Assembly (NCBI GenBank): GCA_963663145.1
Contig: OY760134.1
Span: 1,054,001-1,118,000 of the forward strand
Length of the DNA: 64,000 nucleotides
Reading direction: 5' to 3'
Origin: Azotimanducus sp963663145
GTDB taxonomy: Bacteria > Pseudomonadota > Gammaproteobacteria > Pseudomonadales > Azotimanducaceae
Under the pieces are notes generated by a model. The model had not been told where the DNA came from and ran no database searches. It saw only the letters and a program-made list of their open reading frames with translations. Shown here in pieces: positions 43,442-53,012 of the stretch. Made by a program: the position numbers and the translations under genes. The first letter of the stretch is position 1, and the number at the start of each line of letters is the position of its first letter.

Positions 43442-44326
43442 GTGCCTCGTTGGGAGCGCGCATCTGAACCAGAGGTGCCCGATTGGTTCTGGCGCGCGGT
43501 GGATACGCCATCGACAGAACATTCGGTCTTGGTTGATGACCATGAAATCGCGTATCGCACCTGGGGAGATGCCGCGAAGCCTCCGTTGCTCTTGATTCAC
43601 GGGATGATGGCGCATTCCCGTTGGTGGGACTTCATCGCACCGCAACTCATGGACGCTTGGTACCTGGCCGCCATCGACCTCGGCGGTATGGGCGATTCGG
43701 ATTTTCGCTACGAGTACTCGGGCGAGACCTATGCTGATGAAATTCGAGCCGTTTGCGATCATGCCGAGCTTGATGAGCGCGTCGTGCTGGTCAGCCACAG
43801 CTTCGGCGGCGCAATGTCCGTCAAGGCGATCAACCAACACCAAGGCCGATTCAAGGCGCTTATTTTGGTGGATTCGGGATTGCGTCTGCCGGACGAGCCG
43901 ACACCCGAACGACCCAGCTTCGGTGGCAGCCAGGTGTATGCGGAGCGGGCAAGCGCGGAGACTCGTTTTCGGGTGCAGCCGCCGCAGGAAGTGCGGGCAC
44001 CCTACACCGCGAAGTACATTGCAGGTCAGTCGCTCATGCTGGTCGATGGTGGCTGGACGTGGAAGTTCGATGAGGACGTGTTGACCGAGACTAGGGGAAT
44101 CGAGCTCTCAGAGGAGGAATTTCGTGCGCTCAAGTTGCCGGTTGCGCTCATATACGGCGAGCAAAGCGCACATTGCCGCCGACGAACGGTGGAATATATG
44201 CGCGAAATCGTGCCCGCGCCCTTTCTCACGCGGAGTATCCAATCGGCTCAGCATCATGTGTTCTTGGACCAGCCACTCGAATTCGTGCGCGAACTCAGGG
44301 ACCTTCTGGAAATAGTGAGCAATTAG
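43442..44326 (+). CDS. Alpha/beta hydrolase
   Basis: The 294-residue protein, starting at a GTG, has PLLLIHGMMAHSRWWDF (oxyanion loop), YLAAIDLGGMGDSD, the nucleophile elbow LVSHSFGGAM and a C-terminal His in SAQHHVFLDQP. It belongs to the broad epoxide hydrolase/haloalkane dehalogenase-like class. The substrate is unknown. It is likely co-transcribed with the acyl-CoA dehydrogenase and ends 7 bp from the convergent P450 gene. Confidence 0.85.
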   Translation: MPRWERASEPEVPDWFWRAVDTPSTEHSVLVDDHEIAYRTWGDAAKPPLLLIHGMMAHSRWWDFIAPQLMDAWYLAAIDLGGMGDSDFRYEYSGETYADEIRAVCDHAELDERVVLVSHSFGGAMSVKAINQHQGRFKALILVDSGLRLPDEPTPERPSFGGSQVYAERASAETRFRVQPPQEVRAPYTAKYIAGQSLMLVDGGWTWKFDEDVLTETRGIELSEEEFRALKLPVALIYGEQSAHCRRRTVEYMREIVPAPFLTRSIQSAQHHVFLDQPLEFVRELRDLLEIVSN

Positions 44327-44333
44327 TTGTTCA

Positions 44334-45626
44334 CTACCTCGCAGTAAATTCTATGTGAAGCTCCTTCAGCGCTCGCAAGGCGAAATTGGGGGCGACCGCG
44401 AAGTCATTCTTTCCGGGCGCAAAGGACATGTCCTCGACCCGGTCGATTAATGCCTTGAAGGCCCAGTGCATCTCGCGGCGTGCGAGCGGCGCACCGAGGC
44501 AGAAGTGCACGCCCGACCCGAAGCCGAGATGACGTCCGGGCTTGTCGCGCTCCAAGTCCAATTGTTCCGGGCAGTCGAATTCCCGCCGGTCGCGATTGGC
44601 CGAAGCGTAGCGGATGTTCATGGTGGCGCCTTCTGGGATCGTGACGCCGTGCATCTCTATGTCGCGGGTGGCCGTGCGAAACAGCCCTTGCACCGGGCTT
44701 TCGAGCCGTATGACCTCCTCGATGAAGGTGCGCAGGTATGTGTCCGGGTTTGCCTTTAAGCGTTCCCAGACATGGTTGTTTTCGATCAGCAGCTTCATCC
44801 CGTAACCGATGGCATTGGTAGTGGTTTCCGATCCGCCGACGAAGGTGTCGGCCATCATTTCGGAATGCAATTCGTTGTCGGTGAGGGTTCGTCCCCATTC
44901 GGGAATGACGCGATTGACGAGTTCGGAAAGCAGGGTGTCATCGGGCTGTTTGCGCAGGCGATCAAAGACGCGCTGAAAATAGTGTTGCGCCCCGATTTCC
45001 ATCTCCACGGACCAGCGTTCTTCGTCCTCGCTTTGCATCATGCCCAAGCGCTGCACCCAGGCATCCGTCCAAGCCTTGATTTGCCAGATGTCTTCTTCGG
45101 GGACACCCATTTGCCGTCCGATGACTATGAGGGGTAGTGGAACCGCCATCTGCTGGATCCAATCGCAGCGACCGTCGGCTAGGAAGGCATCCATAAGCCG
45201 GTAAGCGGTCTCTTCGACAAAGGGGTCCATTTCGTTGATCTTTCTTGGCCGAAAGGCTTCATTGAACATGGCGCGCATTTGCTTGTGATTCGGGTCGTCG
45301 CGCCCGGCGAGCGTGGGTGCTGGCACCCAGCCCTTGTCTTGGTAGAGCTTGTGCATGCGCATGCTGCGCTCCAAGTCCATTTGCGCGCGTGCGCCCTCGC
45401 GGCGCTGGTGCTGCTCGCTAGTGAAGTTCTCGGTATCGAGTAGCAAATTGCGAAGATCATCGAACCGCGTAATCACGTACATGCCGGTGACTGGATCCTT
45501 CCACACCGGGGCCTGCTCGCGCAGCACCTCGTAAGCGTGATAAGGACAGTTCTGGATGCCGGCATCGAGAAAGTTAATCTCGGACGGCGTCTCCGGAATC
45601 ACCGGACGATAGGGTTCCTTGTGCAT
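44334..45626 (-). CDS. Cytochrome P450
   Basis: The 430-residue soluble P450 has the I-helix FVGGSETTTNAIG, the K-helix EEVIRLESPVQG (E-x-x-R) and the heme loop HLGFGSGVHFCLGAPLARRE with the cysteine ligand. The I-helix has Gly-Ser-Glu-Thr in place of the more usual Ala-Gly-x-Asp-Thr, which may affect proton delivery. A ferredoxin partner is not nearby. It follows the luciferase-like gene on the same strand. Confidence 0.95.
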   Translation of the reverse strand: MHKEPYRPVIPETPSEINFLDAGIQNCPYHAYEVLREQAPVWKDPVTGMYVITRFDDLRNLLLDTENFTSEQHQRREGARAQMDLERSMRMHKLYQDKGWVPAPTLAGRDDPNHKQMRAMFNEAFRPRKINEMDPFVEETAYRLMDAFLADGRCDWIQQMAVPLPLIVIGRQMGVPEEDIWQIKAWTDAWVQRLGMMQSEDEERWSVEMEIGAQHYFQRVFDRLRKQPDDTLLSELVNRVIPEWGRTLTDNELHSEMMADTFVGGSETTTNAIGYGMKLLIENNHVWERLKANPDTYLRTFIEEVIRLESPVQGLFRTATRDIEMHGVTIPEGATMNIRYASANRDRREFDCPEQLDLERDKPGRHLGFGSGVHFCLGAPLARREMHWAFKALIDRVEDMSFAPGKNDFAVAPNFALRALKELHIEFTAR

Positions 45627-45687
45627 GCGATGTGATGTCGTGTGGTTGTGAAGAGACCCTGTGTGGCGAGGCTTGCGCCCTACAAGC

Positions 45688-46596
45688 TCAGGCTATTCGA
45701 TTCTCCTGGCACTCATCCGACAGGTCGGAGACAGTCTGCCAGTACTCGCGGAACATTTGCACTATGCGCTCGGGCGCTTGCGGTGGGTCGAGTTCATGTC
45801 GCGGAAGGTCGATGCGCACCGAGACAGTTTCCGCGCCGGCTTGCTTGAGGGTCTCGATCTCTGAACGCCACCCTGCATTGCCGGCCGCATGGTTGATGAT
45901 CGCTTCGATTCCGAAGCCTTGGCGGCTGCGGCCCGCCTCATCAAGGTATTGATCAAGCAGTTCTATGGCCGCGAGATTGCGCTTCAAATCAGCCCCGAGA
46001 ATGAATCCATCGCCGATCCGTACCGCGCGTCTGAAGGCGACGGGCGTGAAGCCGCCAAACCAGATTGGAATCGGCTCGCTTGGCAGCGGAAGCAGTCCGG
46101 CGCGGTCGACGCGATGGTGCTCGCCGGCGTAATCGAGCACTGGCTTCGCCCAGAGTTCGCGCAAAAGCTCGACTTGCTCATCCAAGCGACGGCCACGAGT
46201 CTCGTAGTCTTCGCCCAAGCTCTCGTATTCCACATGGTTCCAGCCGGTGCCGACACCAAGACGGAACCTGCCTTGCGACAGCAATTGCAGTTGCACGGCC
46301 TGCTTGGCGACCAGCGCGGTTTGGCGCTGCGGCAATATCAGAATTCCGGTGGTCAATCCTATGCGGTGTGTGCAGGCGGCGAAGTGGGCGAAGAGTGTCA
46401 TGGGTTCGTGGAAGGCATGCTTCTCCGTGTAGGGCCCTAGGAGTCGCGGCTCGCGATTTTCATGCAGCGCCCCCAACACATGGTCGTAGGCCAATATGTG
46501 AGAGAAGCCCAGATCTTCGAGCATCTGCGCCCAGTCGCGCATGAACGCCGGGTCGTTCGGCATGTCTTGATGGGGGAAAACCGCACCGATTTTCAT
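45688..46596 (-). CDS. Luciferase-like flavin/F420-type oxidoreductase
   Basis: The 302-residue protein has the TIM-barrel pattern of the luciferase-like monooxygenase family: EDLGFSHILAYDHVLG, IGLTTGILILPQRQTALVAKQAV, GRFRLGVGTGWNHVEYESLG and PIPIWFGGFTPVAFRRAVRIGDG. This is typical of LLM-class proteins that use FMN or F420. The reaction is unknown. It sits 61 bp upstream of the P450 gene, so the two may act together in an oxidative pathway. Confidence 0.88.
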   Translation of the reverse strand: MKIGAVFPHQDMPNDPAFMRDWAQMLEDLGFSHILAYDHVLGALHENREPRLLGPYTEKHAFHEPMTLFAHFAACTHRIGLTTGILILPQRQTALVAKQAVQLQLLSQGRFRLGVGTGWNHVEYESLGEDYETRGRRLDEQVELLRELWAKPVLDYAGEHHRVDRAGLLPLPSEPIPIWFGGFTPVAFRRAVRIGDGFILGADLKRNLAAIELLDQYLDEAGRSRQGFGIEAIINHAAGNAGWRSEIETLKQAGAETVSVRIDLPRHELDPPQAPERIVQMFREYWQTVSDLSDECQENRIA

Positions 46597-46642
46597 GCGG
46601 ATGCTGTCCGATGTTTTCTGATGCGTGATCTATATCCTTTGC

Positions 46643-47578
46643 TCACTGCCGCTCTCTCGCCCCGTCTGATGCCTGTTGGAAGACGGTAGTTGCAGCGGCG
46701 ATCATGGAGGACACGTCACTCAGGTTGGCGGGCACGATGAGGCTGTTGGCCTGCTTGGCGAGGTTGCCGAAACGCTCAAGATAGTCCTCCGCCACGCGCA
46801 ATTGCATGGCCTTGTCGCCGCCCTCGGAATTGAGCGCCGCGGCAACCTTGCGCAAGCCCTCGGCGGTGGCTTCCGCGATTGCCAATATGGCGGCGGCTTC
46901 ACCTTCCGCCTCGTTGATTTGTTGCTGCTTGGCGGCCTCCGATTCCTTGATCACGCGCTGCTTCTCGCCTTCCGCCTCGTTGATCTTCGCATCCCGTACG
47001 CCCTCGGACTCAAGCACTGTGGCGCGCTTTTCCCGTTCGGCGCGCATTTGCTTTTCCATCGCGGTGAGCACATCGTGCGGCGGATTGATGTTTCTGATCT
47101 CGTAGCGCAAGACCTTGACGCCCCAAGGATTGGAAGCTTGGTCGAGCTCTTCCACGACCCTCAGATTGATGTGGCTGCGTTCTTCGAACGTCTTGTCGAG
47201 CTCTATCTTGCCGATTTCACTCCGCAAGGTGGTCTGCGCGAGTTGCGCTATGGCGAAGAGATAATCACCGATGCCGTAGGAGGCGTTGCGGGCATCCAAG
47301 ACCTGTAGGTAGAGCACGCCATCCACGCCAACTTGGACGTTATCCGAGGTGATGCAGATCTGTTCTTCCACATCAATCGCCTGTTCCTTGAGGGTGTGCT
47401 TGTAGGAGATCTTCTCGATGAAGGGAATGAGAATATGGAAGCCCGCTTGCAGGGTTCTTGAATACTTGCCAAGGTTTTCAACAACATAGGCGGATTGCTG
47501 GGGCACTATAACCGCCGTTTTGATGATGACAATCATGGCGACTATGGCGAGTATCCCCGCTACTATAAGACTCATCAT
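46643..47578 (-). CDS. SPFH/Band 7 (stomatin-like) membrane protein
   Basis: The 311-residue protein has an N-terminal membrane helix (IVAGILAIVAMIVIIKTAV), the SPFH domain (VPQQSAYVVENLGKYSRTL, GVDGVLYLQVLDARNASYG, GVKVLRYEIRNINPP) and a helical region with repeated EAEGE units (INEAEGEKQRVIKESEAAKQ). It resembles QmcA and related stomatins that form membrane cages. It is coupled to an NfeD protein 3 bp upstream, the classical pair. Confidence 0.93.
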   Translation of the reverse strand: MMSLIVAGILAIVAMIVIIKTAVIVPQQSAYVVENLGKYSRTLQAGFHILIPFIEKISYKHTLKEQAIDVEEQICITSDNVQVGVDGVLYLQVLDARNASYGIGDYLFAIAQLAQTTLRSEIGKIELDKTFEERSHINLRVVEELDQASNPWGVKVLRYEIRNINPPHDVLTAMEKQMRAEREKRATVLESEGVRDAKINEAEGEKQRVIKESEAAKQQQINEAEGEAAAILAIAEATAEGLRKVAAALNSEGGDKAMQLRVAEDYLERFGNLAKQANSLIVPANLSDVSSMIAAATTVFQQASDGARERQ

Positions 47579-47581
47579 GGC

Positions 47582-48052
47582 TTAATGCTCCTTGCTTGAT
47601 TGAACGTTGTTGGAATTGGCTTCTGAACCCGTGATCATGAGATTCAGTCCATCGACCTCGGTGATGCGCGCTTGGCTTCCGTCGGCGATCGTTTGATCAC
47701 CGATATTGACCGCAGTCCATCGTGAACCACGCATTTTGACGCGCGTCTCTGCCCCTGGCAACACCTCTTTCTCCACGGTCACCAGCTTGCCGACGGCAGG
47801 GTCTCGAAACCCCAGCGCCCCGCCGCGCAGCTTGTTGTAGAGTCTTTCACGAAAGAACACCATGAACACGAACGCCAATACCGCAAAAGCGACCCATTGC
47901 ACCCAGACGGGCAGGGCAAGTCCGGCGAGCCCGACGAGCCCGAGCAGCAAGGCCGCCGCACCGATGAAAACAAGATAAAAGGCGGCGTCCACGGCGAGCA
48001 TCTCGATACCCATGAGCACCAGTCCAACAATGATCCAAGCCCACCAAGCCAT
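47582..48052 (-). CDS. NfeD-family membrane protein
   Basis: The 156-residue product has three to four N-terminal membrane segments (AWWAWIIVGLVLMGIEML, FYLVFIGAAALLLGLVG, WVQWVAFAVLAFVFMVFF) followed by an OB-fold NfeDC domain (GKLVTVEKEVLPGAETRVKMRGSRW truncated here at the first strand). NfeD proteins act with stomatins in membrane organisation. It precedes the SPFH gene directly. Confidence 0.92.
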   Translation of the reverse strand: MAWWAWIIVGLVLMGIEMLAVDAAFYLVFIGAAALLLGLVGLAGLALPVWVQWVAFAVLAFVFMVFFRERLYNKLRGGALGFRDPAVGKLVTVEKEVLPGAETRVKMRGSRWTAVNIGDQTIADGSQARITEVDGLNLMITGSEANSNNVQSSKEH

Positions 48053-48183
48053 ATGAATGTATCCTGTTTGTGGTAGTGACGCGAGAGAAGCAGTGAGAGC
48101 GGCGTTGTATCACATATCGGCTTGGCGTGGGGATGGAATTTCGACTTGGCGAATGCGGTCTTAGGAGTTGAGAAAAAGCAAAG

Positions 48184-48215
48184 AATCCTTGAAATAGTCA
48201 TTTCAAGTGAGGATT
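48184..48215. promoter_or_regulatory. Palindrome in the nfeD / DUF4143 ATPase promoter region
   Basis: CTTGAAAT and ATTTCAAG (48188-48195, 48200-48207) form a perfect eight-base dyad with a four-base spacer, flanked by AATCC and GGATT. It ends 14 bp before the ATPase start at 48230. It could be an operator or a hairpin occluding the ribosome site. Confidence 0.4.
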
Positions 48216-48229
48216 TTCTAGGATTTTGA

Positions 48230-49411
48230 ATGCGAGTTGACCGTGATCTGCCCAAGGCACAGATTAGCGAGCAGTTTTCTGTGCATCCGGTCGTCGCACT
48301 GACAGGGCCGCGCCAATGTGGCAAGACAACCTTGGCCCGGCAGATTGCCGATAAAGAGCCGGAGACGACCTACTTTGACTTGGAGTCTGCGGTCGATCGA
48401 CGCAAACTGGAGACGCCTGAGCTGACACTTGGGCGCTTGGCTGGATTGGTTGTGATCGACGAGGTGCAGCTCGCGCCAAACCTGCTTGAAACCATCCGGG
48501 TACTTGTTGACAGGGAAGACAACACTACAAGATTTCTCTTGTTGGGCAGTGCATCCCCGACGCTTTTAGGGGGCGTATCGGAATCCCTCGCTGGTCGCGT
48601 GGGGCTGGTTGATCTTGCCGGATTTTCGCTTCGCGAAGCGGGTGCCAACGAATGGAGCAGCCTTTGGGTGCGCGGCGGATTTCCGAGGTCGTACCTCGCG
48701 AGCAGCGCGAGGGCTTCGACGATCTGGAGAGACAACTTTGTGCGGACATTTCTCGAACGGGACATCCCCCAGCTTGGCATCAACATTTCCTCCGAATCTT
48801 TGCGCCGATTCTGGACCATGGTTGCTCATTTTCATGGACACACTTGGAATGCGGCAGAATTCGCGCGATCGCTCGGCGCCAGCCAAGGCACGGCTCGACA
48901 CTATTTGGATATTCTTGCGGGCGCCTTTATGGTGCGTGTTCTACCACCTTGGTTGGAAAACCTTAAGAAACGGCAGGTCAAGGCACCGAAAGTATACGTC
49001 AGGGACTCGGGAATCCTGCACAATTTGCTGGGCATCACTTCGGAGCAGGGGCTTTCTGACCATCCGAAGGTTGGTGCTTCATTCGAAGGATTTGCCATAG
49101 AACAGATCATCACAGAGTTTGAGGGCCGCGACTTCTACTTTTGGGGGACACACGCCGGTGCCGAGCTTGATCTTCTCGTGATTCGGGATGGCAAGCGCTA
49201 TGGTTTTGAGTGCAAGCTAGCGGATGCCCCCAGCACATCGCGTTCCATGCGAGTTGCCATAGAGAGTCTGAAGCTCAATCACCTGTGGATTCTTTATCCC
49301 GGCGAGCAATCCTATGCCTTGGGCGAGCGCATCAGCGTGCGGTCTGTCGGGCATCTCTCTGGGGTGCTCGAGTCTATCGGCGGGCCTACCGGGCCGGCGA
49401 ACAGTTCATAG
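48230..49411 (+). CDS. AAA-type ATPase with DUF4143 domain
   Basis: The 393-residue protein has a Walker A motif TGPRQCGKTTLARQ, a Walker B LAGLVVIDEVQ, an arginine-rich sensor region and a C-terminal DUF4143 domain with RDSGILHNLLG and HAGAELDLLVIRDGKRYGFECK, a nuclease-like PD-(D/E)xK remnant. Such ATPases are common, mobile and of unknown role. A palindrome precedes it. It lies between the NfeD pair and mfd. Confidence 0.88.
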   Translation: MRVDRDLPKAQISEQFSVHPVVALTGPRQCGKTTLARQIADKEPETTYFDLESAVDRRKLETPELTLGRLAGLVVIDEVQLAPNLLETIRVLVDREDNTTRFLLLGSASPTLLGGVSESLAGRVGLVDLAGFSLREAGANEWSSLWVRGGFPRSYLASSARASTIWRDNFVRTFLERDIPQLGINISSESLRRFWTMVAHFHGHTWNAAEFARSLGASQGTARHYLDILAGAFMVRVLPPWLENLKKRQVKAPKVYVRDSGILHNLLGITSEQGLSDHPKVGASFEGFAIEQIITEFEGRDFYFWGTHAGAELDLLVIRDGKRYGFECKLADAPSTSRSMRVAIESLKLNHLWILYPGEQSYALGERISVRSVGHLSGVLESIGGPTGPANSS

Positions 49412-49532
49412 GCGCTGAACTCTACGTAGGTCTCGATGGAAAAGTGACGCGATTAGCGCCTGCCTGAGACTGAGGCGTCAGCCGAGGCGCGTACAATTGC
49501 TCACGTCATTTGTCGATCATGAGAGAAAGGTC

Positions 49533-52500
49533 GTGAACGTCTTTTCGCCGCCTCTGCCGCGCGCTGCCGGGGAGCGCATAAGCTGGGGTGGATTGCCCGC
49601 AGGTTCGGAAGCGCTCGCCATCGCAAGCGCGGCGAGTAGACACCCTGGAAGCACTCTGGTGGTGGCGGCCGATGCGAATCGCGCTTGGCAACTTGAGAGG
49701 GCCATCGCCTTTTTCCTTCAAGACCTTGAAGATGCGCCGCCCGTGTGCGGATTCCCGGATTGGGAGGTGTTGGCCTACGATGTGTTTTCTCCCGATGCGG
49801 ACATCACCTCTAAGCGCCTTCACGTCCTACAGGGCTTGCGTCTCGGAAAACGCGTGGTGCTGGTGGCGCCCGTGAGGGCCGCGATGCAGCGATTGCCACC
49901 GAGAAGTTTCCTCGATGGCCGAATGCTGTCGCTGGCCATTGGAGACCGCCTGGAACCGTCAGGCTTTCGCGAGCGATTGTCCGATGCGGGCTATGCGAAG
50001 GTCTCCAACGTGCGCGAACAGGGAGAGTTCGCCCTGCGCGGGTCGCTGTTTGACCTGTTCGCGCTTGGCGCGGATGCGGCCTACCGCGTCGACCTCTTTG
50101 ATAACGAGGTCTCGGACATACGCAAGTTTGATCCAGAGAGCCAACGTACCACCGGGCGGGTTCATTCAGTGGAGGTCGTTCCAGCGCGCGAGTTCCCTTT
50201 GGACCGGGAAAGCATCGCGCGGTTTCGTCACCAATGGCATGAGCGCTTTGATGTGGATGTGCGCCGCTGTCCCCTCTACCGAGAGGTTTGCGACGGACAT
50301 GCTTCGCCCGGCGTCGAATTCTATCTTCCGCTCTTTTTCGAAAGCCTGGATTGTCTGTTCGACTACATGCATCCGTCTGCCTTGGTGGTGACCGACCAGG
50401 ACACCCACATCGCGGCCGAGCAATTCCAGCTTGAGATGAAGAAGCGGCATGAATCTTTGGCATACGATGTCGAGCGTCCGGTATTGGAACCGGGACAACT
50501 CTTTCTCGAGGTGCCGAAACTCTTTCAGCGGCTGAAGTCCTTTGCCGAGATTCGCATTGGTGGTCCGAGGAACATCCACGTACTCGACACTTACGAGCTG
50601 CCGGATCTGCGCGCTGAGGTGAAACGCGCCGAGCCAGCGCATCGCCTGCAGCGCTTTCTACAGAGCGCTCCGGGCATGCGGGTGCTCTTTGTGGCCGAGT
50701 CTCCGGGGCGTCGAGAGGTCTTGGCGCGGTTTTTGCAGCGTGCCGATATTCACGCCGGGTTCTGCGCGTCCTTTTCAAGGTTCCTCGGTACAGAGCAGCG
50801 ATTCGCCATTGCGATTGGACACATCGAGTCCGGTCTCGCAAGTACCGAGTTTGCCATCATTCATGAGGATCAATTGTTTCGGGATGACGGTCGTATTCGT
50901 GAGCGGCGTGCCGCCAAGACGCGGCGAATCGACCCGGAGCAGATTATTCACAACCTCACCGAACTCAATGTCGGCACACCGGTGGTTCACGTCTCTCACG
51001 GAGTAGGCCGCTATCGCGGACTCACCACCATGACCAGCGAAGGTCAGACGACGGAGTTCTTGATCATAGAGTACGCTGAAGGTGCGATCCTTTATTTGCC
51101 GGTGACCTCACTGGAGTTGGTATCGCGCTATTCGGGCGGCGATGCGGACAATGCGCCACTGCACAAACTCGGTTCCGATCAGTGGCAAAAGACGAAGCGG
51201 CGAGCCGCGGCGCGCATCAGGGACATGGCAGTTGAATTGCTTGACCTTTACGCACGACGCGAAATGAGGACCGGCGAGGCTTTGCCGCAAGCGCCCGATG
51301 CCATGTCTGAACTCGCCGGCTCGTTCCCTTGGGAGCTGACTGCGGATCAGGAGCACTCGATTTCACAGACGCTCGAAGACCTTTCCTGTGAACGTCCGAC
51401 CGATCGTTTGGTATGCGGAGACGTGGGGTTTGGCAAAACCGAGGTGGCCGTCCGCGCGGCCTATCAGACGGTCCTTGCGAGCCGGCAGACGGTGGTCTTA
51501 GTGCCGACGACCCTGCTAGCCCAGCAACACTTCGAGACCTTTCGTGATCGCTTCTCGGACATGGGCGTGACCATTGAAGCGGCATCGCGCCTGCGCAGCA
51601 ACACCGAGATTTCGAAGCTCAAACAAGAAGTTGCGCAGGGTCGGCCCGATATTCTGATAGGCACGCACGTCCTGCTTGGCTCCGGGTGGAAATTCGAGTG
51701 CTTGGGTCTGGTCATCATTGATGAGGAGCATCGATTCGGTGTGCGTCAAAAGGAAGCGCTGAAACGAATGCGCGCCGATGTCAACGTGGTGTCGCTCACG
51801 GCAACCCCGATTCCGCGCACCTTGAATCTCGCCTTGAACGGGATGCGAGACCTTTCAATCATCGCAACCGCGCCCGAACACCGCCGACCGGTGCGCACTT
51901 TTGTGCGCCAAGACGACAGGCGATTGGTGCAGGAAGCCATTCGACGCGAACTCGGGCGCGGAGGACAGGTCTTCTACCTGCACAACGAGGTACGCACCAT
52001 CGAACAGTCGGCACTGGAACTCTCCAAACTCGTGCCCGAGGCGCACATAGGCATAGGCCACGGACAGATGCACAAACACGAACTCGAGCGCACCATGCGC
52101 GAGTTTGCGCACCGACAAACCAACTTGCTGGTATGCAGCACCATCATAGAATCCGGCATCGACATTCCTAATGCCAACACCATCATCATCGAACGCGCCG
52201 ACCGATTTGGACTCGCCGAATTGCACCAACTCAGAGGCCGTGTCGGACGTTCGAATCGGCAAGCCTACGCCTACCTTTTGACACCGCACCCCAAATCCAT
52301 GAGCAAAGATGCGCAAAAGCGCCTCGAAGCCATTCGCGATGCTGGCGAACTGGGCATTGGATTTTCGTTGGCGACGCACGATCTGGAGATTCGTGGCACA
52401 GGTGAATTGCTTGGCAAGGACCAGTCGGGGCAGATTGAGTCCATCGGTTTTCAGATGTATCACGACATGCTCTCTCGCGCCGTTGATGCGCTCCGAATTG

Positions 52501-53012
52501 GAGGGGTTCCAGATACCGATCTGCCGGTGGAACTCGGAGACGAGGTGTTGCTCGGCGAATCCGCACTGATTCCGGACGACTACCTGCCGGATGTGCATCA
52601 GCGGCTCATTCTCTACAAGCGCATTGCCAGCCAAGCAAGCAAGTCGGCACTTGAGGATTTGCGCGGTGAGGTGCGAGACCGCTACGGTGAGTTGCCGACG
52701 GCGCTGGTGAATCTCTTTCACGTCTCGCGCTTCAAGCTTGATGCCAAGCCGCTCGGCATACGCACGATCGAATTCACCCACCGTGGTGGGCGAATTCGAT
52801 TTCATAAGGGCGCGCAGGTGAACGTGGAGGCCATCATCTCAATGGTGAGCATCAAGCCACAGGAGTTCACCTTGCGAGGGGAGCACACGCTCGGCCTGCT
52901 GAAGCGCATTGACTCGATGGAAGAACGGGCGCGTTACCTTGAGAAACTCTTGTGCGACTTGGCCGCTTCGGCTGCCGGAGCGGCCAAGCAATCAGAGATG
53001 GCTGCGGCATGA
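49533..53012 (+). CDS. mfd: Transcription-repair coupling factor
   Basis: The 1159-residue protein, taken from the GTG at 49533 (MNVFSPPLPRAAGERISWGG; a TTG at 49497 is in frame), has the UvrB-like N-terminus, the RNA polymerase interaction domain (VVHVSHGVGRYRGL), a RecG-like motor with GDVGFGKTEVAVRAA and IIDEEHRFGVRQKE, TATPIPRTLNLAL and the TRG motif region, and a C-terminal domain. It displaces stalled RNA polymerase and recruits UvrA. Its length is close to the E. coli protein. Its stop overlaps the start of csiV. Confidence 0.96.
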   Translation: MNVFSPPLPRAAGERISWGGLPAGSEALAIASAASRHPGSTLVVAADANRAWQLERAIAFFLQDLEDAPPVCGFPDWEVLAYDVFSPDADITSKRLHVLQGLRLGKRVVLVAPVRAAMQRLPPRSFLDGRMLSLAIGDRLEPSGFRERLSDAGYAKVSNVREQGEFALRGSLFDLFALGADAAYRVDLFDNEVSDIRKFDPESQRTTGRVHSVEVVPAREFPLDRESIARFRHQWHERFDVDVRRCPLYREVCDGHASPGVEFYLPLFFESLDCLFDYMHPSALVVTDQDTHIAAEQFQLEMKKRHESLAYDVERPVLEPGQLFLEVPKLFQRLKSFAEIRIGGPRNIHVLDTYELPDLRAEVKRAEPAHRLQRFLQSAPGMRVLFVAESPGRREVLARFLQRADIHAGFCASFSRFLGTEQRFAIAIGHIESGLASTEFAIIHEDQLFRDDGRIRERRAAKTRRIDPEQIIHNLTELNVGTPVVHVSHGVGRYRGLTTMTSEGQTTEFLIIEYAEGAILYLPVTSLELVSRYSGGDADNAPLHKLGSDQWQKTKRRAAARIRDMAVELLDLYARREMRTGEALPQAPDAMSELAGSFPWELTADQEHSISQTLEDLSCERPTDRLVCGDVGFGKTEVAVRAAYQTVLASRQTVVLVPTTLLAQQHFETFRDRFSDMGVTIEAASRLRSNTEISKLKQEVAQGRPDILIGTHVLLGSGWKFECLGLVIIDEEHRFGVRQKEALKRMRADVNVVSLTATPIPRTLNLALNGMRDLSIIATAPEHRRPVRTFVRQDDRRLVQEAIRRELGRGGQVFYLHNEVRTIEQSALELSKLVPEAHIGIGHGQMHKHELERTMREFAHRQTNLLVCSTIIESGIDIPNANTIIIERADRFGLAELHQLRGRVGRSNRQAYAYLLTPHPKSMSKDAQKRLEAIRDAGELGIGFSLATHDLEIRGTGELLGKDQSGQIESIGFQMYHDMLSRAVDALRIGGVPDTDLPVELGDEVLLGESALIPDDYLPDVHQRLILYKRIASQASKSALEDLRGEVRDRYGELPTALVNLFHVSRFKLDAKPLGIRTIEFTHRGGRIRFHKGAQVNVEAIISMVSIKPQEFTLRGEHTLGLLKRIDSMEERARYLEKLLCDLAASAAGAAKQSEMAAA

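Noticed and set aside
51855..52805. A 316-codon minus-strand open frame inside mfd
   Set aside because: The mfd motor motifs are intact on the other strand; this frame shows no domain.
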